The position numbers and the translations under genes were made by a program. From contig NZ_JASISQ010000001.1 in the NCBI RefSeq assembly GCF_030063205.1, positions 299,152 to 363,151 on the forward strand: a DNA stretch of 64,000 nucleotides, read 5' to 3'. Below, one piece after another: positions 37,358 to 47,251 of the stretch (position 1 is the first letter of the stretch; every line of letters begins with the position of its first letter). Source of the stretch: Arthrobacter antibioticus. GTDB lineage: Bacteria; Actinomycetota; Actinomycetes; Actinomycetales; Micrococcaceae. The notes under the pieces were generated by a model. It saw only the letters and a list, made by a program, of their open reading frames with translations. It did no database searches and was not told the origin of the DNA.

Positions 37358-38206
37358 GTGCATTACAACCAGTGGGGCCCCCAAGACCTCAGCCCACCGC
37401 CCGCGCGCATCTTACGCCGAGTTGAGGCTCGCTCGGGGCTGGTTGTGGAGGAAGTGCCCTCCGGCTGGGTTGGGGCGGTGGTTCGGCTTGAGAAATCCGG
37501 TGGCATGCACATTGTCGAACTTGCCGACAGACGAGAAAAGATCCGCGCTTTCCCCCTTGGTTTCGGATTTTTGCTTGAGGGTGAGCCCATTGAACTCATT
37601 GCACCGGTGATCAACGCGCCCAAAGCGGCGCTGCGAACGGCTTCGGGCTCCGTTAAAGTTGCTGATACCCGAGCGAAAGTTGCCAAGGCCAGCCGCATTT
37701 GGGTTGAAGGTAAGCACGACGCCGAACTGGTTGAGAAGGTATGGGGTGATGATCTTCGAGTTGAAGGCATTGTGGTGGAACCGCTGCGAGGCATTGACGA
37801 TTTAACAGGCGCTGTCGCCGAATTTTCCCCTGGGCCCAACCGTCGGCTCGGTATCTTGGTTGACCATCTGGTGCCCGGATCCAAAGAAACCCGCATTGTG
37901 GGAAATCTCATGAAAGTTCCACGAATGGCCGCCAACGTCTTAGTTGTTGGTCACCCTTATGTCGACGTGTGGCAGGCCATCAAACCATCGACCCTGGGCA
38001 TTCCCGCCTGGCCTGTAGTCCCGAGAACAATGGAGTGGAAGCTAGGAATCCTCAAAGCCTTCGGCTGGCCCCACACAACCGCCGAAGACGTTGGGCTTGG
38101 CTGGCAGCGATTACTCTCCAAAGTGAATTCCTACTCAGACCTGGAACCTTCGCTGCTGGGACGCGTTGAAGAAGTCATAGATTTCCTAACGGCACCGGTA
38201 CCCTAG
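37358..38206 (+). CDS. DUF3097 family protein
   Basis: 282-residue actinobacterial protein of unknown function. The N-terminal ~80 residues form a small beta-rich region (LVVEEVPSGWVGAVVRLEKSGGMHIVELADRR). The central part from RIWVEGKHDAELVEKVWGDDLRVEGI looks like a Toprim-like nucleotide-handling fold (acidic WVEGKHDAE and later LVDHLV). GTG 37358 precedes HYNQWGPQDLS, the usual family start. It is divergent from the hrcA operon. The Toprim resemblance is by eye. Confidence 0.82.
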   Translation: MHYNQWGPQDLSPPPARILRRVEARSGLVVEEVPSGWVGAVVRLEKSGGMHIVELADRREKIRAFPLGFGFLLEGEPIELIAPVINAPKAALRTASGSVKVADTRAKVAKASRIWVEGKHDAELVEKVWGDDLRVEGIVVEPLRGIDDLTGAVAEFSPGPNRRLGILVDHLVPGSKETRIVGNLMKVPRMAANVLVVGHPYVDVWQAIKPSTLGIPAWPVVPRTMEWKLGILKAFGWPHTTAEDVGLGWQRLLSKVNSYSDLEPSLLGRVEEVIDFLTAPVP

Positions 38207-38274
38207 TGCTGAGGCCTATTTCCTACAAGCCTTGGTATCGCCCGCTTTTTTAGTATGTTGAAAGGCTTGTCATT

Positions 38275-38667
38275 GTGAGTCAACCGGATAACCAAACCGA
38301 TGCTGTCCGCGAACGGCCGCTCACGCCGTCAGAAGATAGGCAGTGGGCTTTCTTGGCCCACTGCGGCGGCATCCTTGGCTGCATTCCATCATTTTTGATC
38401 TACAAGGTCTTTGGCCCCCGTGGCCGGTTTACTGCACAAGAATCTTTTGAAGCTCTGAACTTCACGTTGCCACCCACAATTGCAGCCGTCTTCTTGAACA
38501 TCTTGGCCCTGGTGTTTTCAATGTTCAACCCATCAGTGGGTACCATCTTCGCCCTACTGGCTCTCCTTGTATGGGCAGCCCTGACAGTCTTCTCAGTCAT
38601 CGCTGCAATCCATGTCAACAAGGGCCAGCCGTACCGCTACTCAATGAACCTTCGTCTACTCAAATAG
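38275..38667 (+). CDS. DUF4870 domain membrane protein
   Basis: 130-residue membrane protein (Tic20/DUF4870-like). Family pattern: PSEDRQWAFLAHCGGILG, SFLIYKVFGPRGRFTAQESFEALNF, then two hydrophobic helices (about 62-82 and 86-112) and a short tail GQPYRYSMNLRLLK. Function unknown. The start is GTG 38275 with AAAGG 10-11 bases upstream. It converges on hemW. Confidence 0.85.
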   Translation: MSQPDNQTDAVRERPLTPSEDRQWAFLAHCGGILGCIPSFLIYKVFGPRGRFTAQESFEALNFTLPPTIAAVFLNILALVFSMFNPSVGTIFALLALLVWAALTVFSVIAAIHVNKGQPYRYSMNLRLLK

Positions 38668-38698
38668 GTCCTCTGGCAATTAGCGGTGTAGGAAATCG

Positions 38699-39928
38699 CT
38701 AGTCCAGCAACGCCCTCGTGACAGCGTCACCCAAGAGACGTCCCTTCAGGGTGAGCACAAGTGTCCCGGCAAACGCTTTAATCGGATCTACCAGCTCCTG
38801 CGCGATGAGTCCCGCAACAGCTTTGCGTGCCGAAGCAGACAATGTCTTGATCTCCAGACCTTCCACTAATCGCGAAACCAGCATAATCCGTTCAACCTCG
38901 CGCGTCTGCGCATCGAGAGTTTCCCGGCCGGCAGCAGGGGATTCCCCTGCATCCAACCTAGTCGCATAGGCGGTTGGATGCTTGACATTCCACCAACGCA
39001 CGCCACCCATGTGTGAGTGCGCTCCGGGTCCAATTCCCCACCAGTCATCACCACGCCAGTAGGCCAGATTGTGCTGGCAAGCATCTTCCGGGGTTCTTGA
39101 CCAATTACTGACCTCGTACCAGGACATTCCGGCTTCCTGAAACAGGGCGTCAGCAAGTTCATACTTGATGGCGTGATCGTCGTCGTCAATGTTTGGTACC
39201 TGCCCGCGACGTATCTGGGCTGCGAGCTTGGTGCCCTCTTCAACGATAAGTGAGTAGGCGGAAATATGGTCAGGGCAATAACTCAACGCTGTGCGTACCG
39301 AGGTTTCCCAATCCGCGACTGACTCCCCCGGCGTGCCATAAATCAAGTCCACGCTGACCTTCAGCCCCACCTCACGCGCCCAGGCGACTGCCTGCGGGAC
39401 TCGCTCCGGTTTGTGTGTGCGGTCCAGCACCTTCAAAACATGGGGCACAGCAGATTGCATGCCGAAAGAGACTCTGGTGAATCCGCCGTCGAACAGTTCC
39501 TGCAAGGACTCCCTGGTAACAGAATCCGGGTTGGCTTCGGTAGTCACCTCCGCGCCTGCCTCAAGCCCCCAGCGTGCGACGGCGGAATTCAGTACCCGGG
39601 TGAGGTCACCAGCGGGTAAAAGAGTAGGTGTGCCCCCGCCAAAGAAGACTGTGCTCAGCTTGCGCTGCGGCATTCCGGAAGCGGCCATGGCAAGAGCCGC
39701 GAACTCCACCTCACGCACGGCAGTGGCTGCGTACGCATCTTGCGAGGCTCCCCCACCCAATTCCGTAGCCGTATAGGTGTTGAAATCGCAGTAACCGCAG
39801 CGCACAGCGCAAAAGGGTATGTGCGCGTACAAACTGAACTTGCGATTCTGCACGCCGACGGCAGCTTGCGCGGGCAGGATCCCGTCGGCCGGAGCAGGGT
39901 CTCCGAGGGGTAAAGCGCTGGGTGTCAC
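38699..39928 (-). CDS. hemW: Radical SAM heme chaperone HemW
   Basis: Radical SAM protein related to HemN but acting as a heme-trafficking protein. The cluster motif [12 protein letters not shown] gives CxxxCxxC at Cys40, Cys44 and Cys47. The [20 protein letters not shown] block and the short C-terminal HemN_C region distinguish it from true coproporphyrinogen dehydrogenase. 409 residues. GTG start overlapping the lepA stop by 4 bases, so it is coupled to lepA, a frequent bacterial arrangement. Confidence 0.93.
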   Translation of the reverse strand: MTPSALPLGDPAPADGILPAQAAVGVQNRKFSLYAHIPFCAVRCGYCDFNTYTATELGGGASQDAYAATAVREVEFAALAMAASGMPQRKLSTVFFGGGTPTLLPAGDLTRVLNSAVARWGLEAGAEVTTEANPDSVTRESLQELFDGGFTRVSFGMQSAVPHVLKVLDRTHKPERVPQAVAWAREVGLKVSVDLIYGTPGESVADWETSVRTALSYCPDHISAYSLIVEEGTKLAAQIRRGQVPNIDDDDHAIKYELADALFQEAGMSWYEVSNWSRTPEDACQHNLAYWRGDDWWGIGPGAHSHMGGVRWWNVKHPTAYATRLDAGESPAAGRETLDAQTREVERIMLVSRLVEGLEIKTLSASARKAVAGLIAQELVDPIKAFAGTLVLTLKGRLLGDAVTRALLD

Positions 39929-41781
39929 TTCTTTGACTTGTCCTTGGGTGCTTCGGCAGTTGTCAGTGCGGCAATGAACGCTTCCTGGGGAACCTCAACA
40001 CGGCCCACCATCTTCATGCGTTTCTTGCCTTCCTTCTGCTTTTCAAGCAGTTTGCGCTTACGCGAGATGTCGCCGCCGTAACATTTGGCCAAGACGTCCT
40101 TTCGGATGGCCCGGATACTTTCCCGGGCGATGATGCGCGCTCCAATGGCCGCCTGAATTGGCACCTCGAACTGCTGACGAGGGATGAGCTCACGTAGTTT
40201 CCCCGTCATCATGACACCGTAGGCATACGCCTTATCTCGGTGAGTGATGGCACTAAAAGCATCGACCTGCTCGCCCTGCAACAGAATGTCTACCTTGACC
40301 AGATCGGCGGCCTGATCGCCGTCGGCCTTCCAGTCCAGCGAGCCATATCCACGAGTTTTGGACTTTAAAATATCAAAGAAATCAAACACGATCTCGGCCA
40401 GTGGCAGTCTGTACCGGATTTCAACGCGATCCTCGGAGAGGTAGTCCATGCCGCCGAGGATGCCACGGCGACTCTGGCACAGCTCCATGATCGCACCAAC
40501 AAATTCCGTTGGGGCCAGAATGGTGGCCGCCACCATCGGTTCGCGTACTTCAGCAATTTTCCCTGCCGGGTATTCGCTGGGGTTCGTCACATGGACTAGT
40601 TTCTTATCCTCAAGAGTTACCTCATACTCCACGTTCGGAGCAGTCGAGATCAAATCCAGGTTGTGTTCGCGCTCAAGACGTTCACGGGTGATTTCCAAGT
40701 GCAGCAAGCCAAGGAAACCAACTCGGAACCCAAAACCAAGAGCCGCGGAGGTTTCCGGTTCATAGATGAGGGCAGCATCATTGAGCATGAGCTTCTCAAG
40801 TGCATCCCGCAGCACCGGATAATCTGTGCCGTCCATGGGGTATAAACCCGAGAACACCATGGGTTTGGCTTCCTGATAACCAGGCAACGATTGCGTTGCC
40901 GGCTTGTGGAACGTAGTAACGGTGTCGCCCACCTTAGACAGGCGCACATCTTTCACACCAGTAATGAGGTACCCCACTTCGCCAACGCCCAAGCCCTTGG
41001 AAGGTTTCGGTTCCGGTGAGCTGACACCAATTTCCAGGAGTTCGTGCGTAGCACGTGTGGACATCATCTGGATTTTCTCGCGCGGACTCAGGCTGCCATC
41101 GATGACTCGAACATACGTGACAACGCCACGGTAAGTGTCATAGACCGAGTCGAAAATCATGGCCCGTGCCGGAGCATCGGGGTCACCCACGGGAGCTGGT
41201 AAGTCCCGAACAATAAGATCCAGCAGGGCCTCAACGCCGACCCCGGTTTTACCTGAGACCATCAACACGTCTTCGGGTTTTCCACCAATGAGATTCGCCA
41301 GTTCCAACGCATACTTTTCTGGCTGCGCGGCAGGCAGATCAATTTTGTTCAAAACCGGAATGATCGTGAGGTTGTTCTCCATGGCCAGGTATAGGTTCGC
41401 CAAAGTCTGGGCCTCGATGCCTTGCGCAGCATCCACAAGTAAAATGGCACCTTCACACGCAGCCAACGAACGCGATACTTCGTAGGTGAAGTCAACGTGT
41501 CCAGGGGTGTCGATCATATTCAGGCAATAGGCCGTACCGTCCACTTCCCATGGGATGCGCACTGCTTGGGACTTGATGGTGATGCCGCGTTCGCGCTCAA
41601 TGTCCATGCGGTCAAGATATTGCGCCTTCATGTCACGCTGCTGAACCACTCCGGTGAGCTGGAGCATCCGATCGGCCAGGGTTGATTTACCGTGGTCAAT
41701 GTGCGCGATGATGCAGAAATTCCTGATGATCGCCGGATCGGTCGCGGCGGGCACCGGGGCAGTGCGGGCCATGGGTGACAC
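39925..41781 (-). CDS. lepA: Elongation factor 4 (LepA)
   Basis: Ribosome-associated translational GTPase, proposed to back-translocate ribosomes or aid initiation and 30S biogenesis. 618 residues. G1 is AHIDHGKS (26-33), G3 is DTPGHVDF, G4 is NKIDLP; the LepA-specific C-terminal domain ends [17 protein letters not shown]. First of the lepA-hemW pair. Confidence 0.95.
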   Translation of the reverse strand: MSPMARTAPVPAATDPAIIRNFCIIAHIDHGKSTLADRMLQLTGVVQQRDMKAQYLDRMDIERERGITIKSQAVRIPWEVDGTAYCLNMIDTPGHVDFTYEVSRSLAACEGAILLVDAAQGIEAQTLANLYLAMENNLTIIPVLNKIDLPAAQPEKYALELANLIGGKPEDVLMVSGKTGVGVEALLDLIVRDLPAPVGDPDAPARAMIFDSVYDTYRGVVTYVRVIDGSLSPREKIQMMSTRATHELLEIGVSSPEPKPSKGLGVGEVGYLITGVKDVRLSKVGDTVTTFHKPATQSLPGYQEAKPMVFSGLYPMDGTDYPVLRDALEKLMLNDAALIYEPETSAALGFGFRVGFLGLLHLEITRERLEREHNLDLISTAPNVEYEVTLEDKKLVHVTNPSEYPAGKIAEVREPMVAATILAPTEFVGAIMELCQSRRGILGGMDYLSEDRVEIRYRLPLAEIVFDFFDILKSKTRGYGSLDWKADGDQAADLVKVDILLQGEQVDAFSAITHRDKAYAYGVMMTGKLRELIPRQQFEVPIQAAIGARIIARESIRAIRKDVLAKCYGGDISRKRKLLEKQKEGKKRMKMVGRVEVPQEAFIAALTTAEAPKDKSKK

Positions 41782-42023
41782 TAGTGTTCCTTACTGTTGC
41801 GTGAGCGCAGGGACAGCGGTGGAATCACCGAACCGTGCAGGAGGTTGCGTCCGCACGTTCCACGTCGGACACTCATTGCCATCAAGTCTGCCATGAATAC
41901 GTGCCGGGCACAGAACTGACGGGCCAAGCCAAGCCACCGGTTCACGTGCGATTATGCGTCATCACTGCAAGATACGCTCCCAGTTCAGCCCAAAGAGGCT
42001 CTCTTGTCGATACTGTAGAAACC

Positions 42024-42599
42024 ATGCCAACCACATCCGAGCGCATTTTCCGTCTCCTCCGTTCACTGACGGGCTCACTGTTAAAGCCCGGCAAATCATT
42101 GCCTCCCAGCGGCAAGCCAAGCAGCTCTAGACGCACCACGCCAAGGGTCAAGCAGGCGGCGCCTTCGGCGTCGAACGGTGTTTTCACTGGACTTAGTGCA
42201 CCATATCCAGGAGATTTCAATGGAAGCTCCACCGTAAGCTACTCCCCCGAAATTGACGGCGCTGCTGACCCCGGAGAGATCGTATGGACATGGGTACCGT
42301 ATGAGGAGGATTACAACCAAGGCAAAGACAGGCCAGTCTTGGTAGTTGGCAAATCTGGAAAGCGACTACTGGCACTCATGCTCACCAGCAAGGATCACAG
42401 CAATGACCGGCGCGCCGACTTGGATTACATTGACATTGGTACCGGCGCCTGGGATAAACAAGGCCGGCCCAGCGAAGTGAAGTTGGATCGGATCCTGCAG
42501 GTCTCCCCAGCCGACATGCGCCGCGAGGGGGCGATCCTTGACGCTAAACGTTTTGCCGTGGTGGCCTCTGCTCTGAGAAAGCAGCACGGTTGGAAGTAA
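42024..42599 (+). CDS. PemK/MazF-like family protein, solitary
   Basis: 191 residues: an N-terminal ~80-residue Ser/Pro/Lys-rich region, then a PemK/MazF-like barrel (GEIVWTWVPYEEDYNQGKDRPVLVVGKSGKRLLALMLTSKDH, later VKLDRILQVSP and a terminal helix). MazF/PemK toxins are mRNA endonucleases, but no antitoxin ORF is adjacent, and similar solitary genes are, as far as I recall, conserved near lepA and rpsT in actinobacteria. Toxin activity is therefore doubtful. ATG 42024 is 7 bases after a -10-like TACTGT and has no ribosome-binding site, suggesting a leaderless message; the frame is open to 41835. Confidence 0.75.
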   Translation: MPTTSERIFRLLRSLTGSLLKPGKSLPPSGKPSSSRRTTPRVKQAAPSASNGVFTGLSAPYPGDFNGSSTVSYSPEIDGAADPGEIVWTWVPYEEDYNQGKDRPVLVVGKSGKRLLALMLTSKDHSNDRRADLDYIDIGTGAWDKQGRPSEVKLDRILQVSPADMRREGAILDAKRFAVVASALRKQHGWK

Positions 42600-42624
42600 G
42601 CAAGACGGATACAGCACGGGAATC

Positions 42625-42639
42625 TGATAAGATTTATCA
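42625..42639 (+). promoter_or_regulatory. Extended -10 promoter and short dyad for rpsT
   Basis: TGATAAGAT (42625-42633) forms a TGn-extended -10 (TAAGAT). The same bases form the dyad TGATAA-GAT-TTATCA (42625-42639). It would give an rpsT leader of about 140 bases. No convincing -35 is seen. Confidence 0.4.
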
Positions 42640-42778
42640 CTGTGTGTGTTCGTGCAGGTCGGCGGACACAACAGCTTGACCTGACGTTCACCATAATTCG
42701 AGCATCCCCACGCCGCTGTCAACGGTCAAGCTACGCCCTCTACGACCGAATTTACGTATCAAAAGAGAGTTAAACAAC

Positions 42779-43039
42779 GTGGCTAATATTAAGTCCCAGA
42801 AGAAGCGCATCCTCACTAACGAGAAGGCGCGTCAGCGCAATCTTGCGGTCCGCTCAGGAGTCAAGACCGCCATCCGCGCAGTTAACACTGCCGTGGCCGC
42901 TGGCGATAAGGATGCAGCTACGGCTGCACTGGTGAATGCAGGCCGCAAGCTGGACAAGGCTGTCGGCAAAGGCGTCTTGCACGCTAACAATGCTGCCAAC
43001 CGCAAGTCAGCCATCTCCAAGAAGGTTAACGCCATCTAA
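42779..43039 (+). CDS. rpsT: 30S ribosomal protein S20
   Basis: 86-residue basic protein binding the 5' domain of 16S rRNA. Typical sequence: [29 protein letters not shown] and [26 protein letters not shown] 42779 with AAGAGAG about 10 bases upstream. Single-gene unit with a strong terminator, opposite in direction to holA, a frequent bacterial neighbour. Confidence 0.96.
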   Translation: MANIKSQKKRILTNEKARQRNLAVRSGVKTAIRAVNTAVAAGDKDAATAALVNAGRKLDKAVGKGVLHANNAANRKSAISKKVNAI

Positions 43040-43066
43040 GAGAAGCTGATCTGCTTCGCAACGCTG

Positions 43067-43102
43067 ACGAAGGGACCCCACCATTTGGTGGGGTCCCTTC
43101 GT
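43067..43102 (+). terminator. Rho-independent terminator after rpsT
   Basis: Perfect 16-bp stem ACGAAGGGACCCCACC (43067-43082) / complement (43087-43102) with an ATTT loop, followed by GTTTAG. Confidence 0.88.
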
Positions 43103-43182
43103 GTTTAGCGGGTCAGTTCTAACAGGAGAGCACTCACAGGCGAGTACTCAAAGGCTGGGGCCAACAGGCTAGGGCCCACAGG

Positions 43183-44226
43183 CTAGGGACGCGCCGCCGT
43201 GGCGATGACTGTCACAGCATGTTCCACCGCATACACCGGATCCTTTGCTGCGCCCTTAACCTGGGCGTCGGCTTCGGCCAAAACCTTGATGGCAGTTATC
43301 AAAGCCGCACCGCTCCAGTGTCCTGCATCCCGACGGGCCGAATCCACCTGCCAGGGAGACATGCCGAGGTCCCGGGCCAACTGGGCCGAACTACCCCGCA
43401 GTGAAAACACCTTGGCAACCTGGCGCACCTTCATTGCCAGGGCACCCACCAAGGGAACGGGATCCACGCCTGTTGCCAGTGCGTGCCTCAGCGTTGACAA
43501 GGCAACGGGGGCATTGCCAGCCAGGGCCGCGTCTGCCACGCGGAACGCAGTTGCTTCTACCCGGCCACCGTAATACTTATCGACGTCGTCGGTGCTGACC
43601 GTCCCCGTAGTATCGGTAATCAGCTGTGAGCACGCGGCAGCCAGCTCGGACAGACTTGCTCCAACTGCTGCAACCAATCCACGAACGGCTTGGGCGTCGA
43701 TCCGCCTCCGGGCAAGGGAGAACTCTGCACTGACAAATTGGGTCTTTTCCGCGTCCTTCTTCAACGGCTGGCATTCGATCCGGGTAGCACCCACAACTTT
43801 CAAGGCGTCCAAGAGTTTCTTACCGCGAGTACCCCCACCATGGGCTAGCACAAGCGTAACGTCCGGAGCGGGGTCCTTGATGTATGTCAGGGCATCCAGC
43901 AGAAAATCATCATTCATGGTGGCAAGTGCACCCACTTCGATTAATTTCGGTTCGCTAAACAGTGATGGGCTGGCAACCATGCCCAGCTGACCGGCTGTGT
44001 AATGAGCGGCATCAAGGGAGGTCAGTTCCAACTCCGGGTTTTTCTCCCGTAATTTCTTGCGCACATCATCCACAGCCCGACTAGCAATAAAATCTTCGGG
44101 ACCAAAGAGTAGCACCACTGGTGCTAGCGGAACGTCTCGCCAATCAGCACTATTTGTGGAGCGCTGTGTGGTTCTAGCTCCTTGGGTTGCTCTCGGTGCT
44201 GGGCTCACTGGTATGTTCCTGTCCAT
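43183..44226 (-). CDS. holA: DNA polymerase III subunit delta
   Basis: Clamp-loader subunit that opens the beta clamp. 347 residues from ATG 44226 (MDRNIPVSP). Family stretches are PVVLLFGPEDFIASRAVDDVRKKL near the N-terminus, a central ATPase-like fold without a functional P-loop, and a C-terminal domain with RHALATGVDPVPLVGALAMKVRQV. An unconserved N-terminal tail of about 30 residues precedes the fold. The frame opens to 44349, overlapping the comEC end. It follows comEA-comEC on the same strand. Confidence 0.9.
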   Translation of the reverse strand: MDRNIPVSPAPRATQGARTTQRSTNSADWRDVPLAPVVLLFGPEDFIASRAVDDVRKKLREKNPELELTSLDAAHYTAGQLGMVASPSLFSEPKLIEVGALATMNDDFLLDALTYIKDPAPDVTLVLAHGGGTRGKKLLDALKVVGATRIECQPLKKDAEKTQFVSAEFSLARRRIDAQAVRGLVAAVGASLSELAAACSQLITDTTGTVSTDDVDKYYGGRVEATAFRVADAALAGNAPVALSTLRHALATGVDPVPLVGALAMKVRQVAKVFSLRGSSAQLARDLGMSPWQVDSARRDAGHWSGAALITAIKVLAEADAQVKGAAKDPVYAVEHAVTVIATAARP

Positions 44227-44302
44227 GCTGTATTCACAGCGTCTACTCTGCCACCCCTGCGCAGTATTCCCTATCCGCCCTTGCAGTATATCCGCGCCCT
44301 GT

Positions 44303-46159
44303 TCACAACCGAAGAACAGCTGCTGTCCACCACGCTGTTGTTGCCGCAACGAGGGTCACCAATACTCCAAAAACAAATCGTTTTGGCACAAAATGATCAA
44401 TACAACCCAGTAGTCTCGTTTGAAGAACCGCTACTCGCTGCGTCTGGACAATACTAAACAAACAGGCCAATACTGCCATGTTCAAAACTGCCATGAGGAT
44501 CACTCCCTGTGGACCTTCCGGCCAAGGAAGACTGGCTGCCGGCAGGGCTGACATTGTGCGCGCCACCCAACCAACCCACCAAGCGCCCGATCCACTAATG
44601 GCAGCACACAGCGCACCCACTGGTGGCAATATAGCCGCGCTGACCATGCCCAGGGTTCCCACAGTCGTCACCAGGGCCACAACAGGGGCGGCAAGCATGT
44701 TGGCAGGAATAGTGTACGGCGTGAGCCGAGCCTGCAGAAGGACAATGACAGGTGCACAGAACAGTTGTGCGGAAAGTGGAATAGCCACTGCCTGGGCAAG
44801 CCAGAGCGGCATCAGCACCGAAAGCCAACCCACACAGCGTCGGCCAACCAGATGTAGCCCCAAGGTAGCCAGCACTGACAGGATGAACGCATAGTCCACG
44901 GCAAGCCACGGATCAGCCAGAATCAGCACCAGAATACTTGCCGATAGCAGGGCACCAACACGTTTTGGCCGACCACTCAAGATAGCCATGGCTCCCATGG
45001 CACCCATAACGGCAGCCCGCAACACACTGGGATCAGGTCCAACCAGCAAAACGAACACCAGAAGTCCCGCACCGGAGACACCTATAGCAAGGAGTTGAGG
45101 CGTTCGCATAGAACGCAAGGCAAGCATCAGCGAGGCCAATACGAGTGTGCAGTTTGCGCCGCTGACGGCGGTCAGATGTGTCAATCCCACGGTTTTCATG
45201 GCGTCGTTGAGCTCGCTGTTCATACCGCCTCGGTCACCCATGACCATACCGGGCAGGAGTCCGGCAGTGTCTTTTGAATGGGTATCCCAGACACCGTGAA
45301 CCGCCGATACCCACGCTTTCCGAATGGCGGCGAGCGAACGTTGGGCCCAACCTTTGGCAGCCGCCTGTGACTGTGGCCCCGTTGTAGGGTGCAGGATTCC
45401 AGAGACTTTCTCGCGCGCCTGCGCAGGAGCAATTCTTCCAGCTGTATCCGCCCGATCCCCTGGTTTTAGTTGCGCCCAGCTTGTATCTGCCATGACTCTG
45501 ACAGTCATTCTGCCGGTAAGTACGCGTTGATGGGCACTGGCGCGAACAACGAATGCGTCAAAGGTAACAATCGGTGGGCCGTTGGCCGAGTCCAGCGTTC
45601 TCGGAGTTGTTCCCACCTCAAGAGTGAGCACCCAATCAGAACCGTCTGAGACCGCCAGTTCAAGTGGAGAGTTGGCGGCAGTGTAGATCCTTAAACCCGC
45701 AGACAGAAGCACGGCGAAGATGCACAGGCCAGCAAGCAGTACAGTGGGTCCGGATGCAGCAACGAAGGCAACGGGTACCCTCCAACCGTTCGGGCGGCGG
45801 TCCGTACGACTGAGCTTTGGACCGTTGCCTCGCGAGCCGTTCCGCACCAGCCATTGAACACTTGTGCTGACCAGCATTCCGCCACCTAAAACGATCACCC
45901 ATACCAGGAGGATGCTCACCGGCGCTGCGATGGCGATGGCCGCTGTTGCCCAAGCAGCCACCACCGCAGGCAATAATCTGATGTCTGCACGGTGCGTTGG
46001 TTCCGCTGCGGCTTGCTCTGTATGGGCAGCAGCCAGCCTACGCTTCAGGTCTTCAACGTGCCGGCGCAGGCGCCAACGACGTCTTTTTGCCGGTTCGGAA
46101 CCTACATCTCCCACAGCAGCTTTGGTAAAACGCGCCCACCGCGGCTCCCGCTCCCTCAT
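44303..46159 (-). CDS. comEC: ComEC/Rec2-family competence membrane protein
   Basis: 618-residue polytopic protein thought to form the DNA uptake channel. The competence domain with GLTHLTAVSGANCTLVLASLMLALR is present, followed by many hydrophobic helices. The C-terminal metallo-beta-lactamase-like domain found in longer ComEC proteins is missing: the protein ends after the membrane region. This short form may be normal for the family in these organisms. Whether uptake is functional cannot be judged from this window. Confidence 0.88.
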   Translation of the reverse strand: MREREPRWARFTKAAVGDVGSEPAKRRRWRLRRHVEDLKRRLAAAHTEQAAAEPTHRADIRLLPAVVAAWATAAIAIAAPVSILLVWVIVLGGGMLVSTSVQWLVRNGSRGNGPKLSRTDRRPNGWRVPVAFVAASGPTVLLAGLCIFAVLLSAGLRIYTAANSPLELAVSDGSDWVLTLEVGTTPRTLDSANGPPIVTFDAFVVRASAHQRVLTGRMTVRVMADTSWAQLKPGDRADTAGRIAPAQAREKVSGILHPTTGPQSQAAAKGWAQRSLAAIRKAWVSAVHGVWDTHSKDTAGLLPGMVMGDRGGMNSELNDAMKTVGLTHLTAVSGANCTLVLASLMLALRSMRTPQLLAIGVSGAGLLVFVLLVGPDPSVLRAAVMGAMGAMAILSGRPKRVGALLSASILVLILADPWLAVDYAFILSVLATLGLHLVGRRCVGWLSVLMPLWLAQAVAIPLSAQLFCAPVIVLLQARLTPYTIPANMLAAPVVALVTTVGTLGMVSAAILPPVGALCAAISGSGAWWVGWVARTMSALPAASLPWPEGPQGVILMAVLNMAVLACLFSIVQTQRVAVLQTRLLGCIDHFVPKRFVFGVLVTLVAATTAWWTAAVLRL

Positions 46160-46220
46160 GCTGCACGGCTCTTATGGCTAAGCCCATGTGGCTGCGCCGC
46201 AGTATTCCCGCGATGCGCGG

Positions 46221-47147
46221 TCATGACACTGTTACCAAATCCCGAAGCCCCGCCAGCAATTTGGCCCCAATCCCACTCACGGCGTCCAAAGCATCTACAG
46301 AGGAATAGCGTCCGTGATCTGTGCGCCAAGCCACTATCCTGTCAGCTAGCACCGGCCCAATACCGGGCAATGCGTCAAATTCTGCTGCCGTAGCGGTGTT
46401 GAGGTTTAGCAGTGGGGCACTGCCCACCCCTGGGTTGCCGAGAGGCTGTCCTACTGCTCCCGGCACATGAGCAGTTTCTGGCAGTTCCGCCACCCCCGGC
46501 TGTGCAGGCATGCTGGCCGCCTGCTCTTGCGTCAGAACGAGAATCTGCATACCGTCTGTTAAGGGCGCTGCCAGGTTCAAAGCAGACAACTCGGCTGTGG
46601 GGAGAGCCCCGCCGGCAGCACCCAGAGCCTGGAAAATTCTCTTGCCCTGCTCCAGTACGAAAACTCCCGGATTCTTGACTGCGCCGACAACGTGGACCAC
46701 GAGAGAATTCTGCGTCTGCTGTACGTTTAGCCCTAACGGTGCCCCGGGCGTTGCCGCGGCGTCAGCGCCGGCACCAGTAGCCGGAATCGACGCACTTGCT
46801 CCAGCTGATGCTTTAGCCGCGTTCAATGACTCTTCTGAACTCACAGGGGATGGGCCATCCATGGCAGGGACCGCGACTTTGCCGCCATGTTCAGTAGATA
46901 ATTCGGCGGAGGCTACCTGCACCCCGGCCGATTCAATCCACAGTATCCCCAGGGTGGCAGCCATCATGGCCAACACCACTACTATGGCACGCAGAGAAAT
47001 TACCCATCTGGGTCCCCGCAAGGGCAAGCGTGCACCAACAACATGCGCGGTGTTTCTGGGCAAAGGCCCAGGCGAGTTAGACTCACCGCGGCCAGTGTTC
47101 TCAGCCCCGGTTGATCGCGTATTGAAGTCGTCGTTGGAACTACCCAT
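46221..47147 (-). CDS. comEA: ComEA-type DNA-binding protein (SLBB plus helix-hairpin-helix)
   Basis: 308-residue DNA receptor for uptake. A membrane helix (about 49-70) follows a polar N-terminus. An Ala/Pro-rich linker leads to an SLBB domain (about 145-205, VVHVVGAVKNPGVFVLEQGKRIFQALGAAGG) and a C-terminal double helix-hairpin-helix with LNLNTATAAEFDALPGIGPVLADRIVAWR and VSGIGAKLLAGLRDLV. It lies directly upstream of comEC, as in other bacteria. Confidence 0.9.
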   Translation of the reverse strand: MGSSNDDFNTRSTGAENTGRGESNSPGPLPRNTAHVVGARLPLRGPRWVISLRAIVVVLAMMAATLGILWIESAGVQVASAELSTEHGGKVAVPAMDGPSPVSSEESLNAAKASAGASASIPATGAGADAAATPGAPLGLNVQQTQNSLVVHVVGAVKNPGVFVLEQGKRIFQALGAAGGALPTAELSALNLAAPLTDGMQILVLTQEQAASMPAQPGVAELPETAHVPGAVGQPLGNPGVGSAPLLNLNTATAAEFDALPGIGPVLADRIVAWRTDHGRYSSVDALDAVSGIGAKLLAGLRDLVTVS

Positions 47148-47251
47148 AGACTAACGGTAGGCCGAGGATCGCCCACCCCGGCGGTGCTTTACTTGATCTG
47201 TCCTAAATCTGTGCGTAACTCATATTTTGTGCGCCGCTGTGGAGGAAAAGG

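Noticed and set aside
41782-42023. Antitoxin gene for the PemK-like protein
   Set aside because: No small ORF with a ribosome-binding site and family likeness is visible in this interval.
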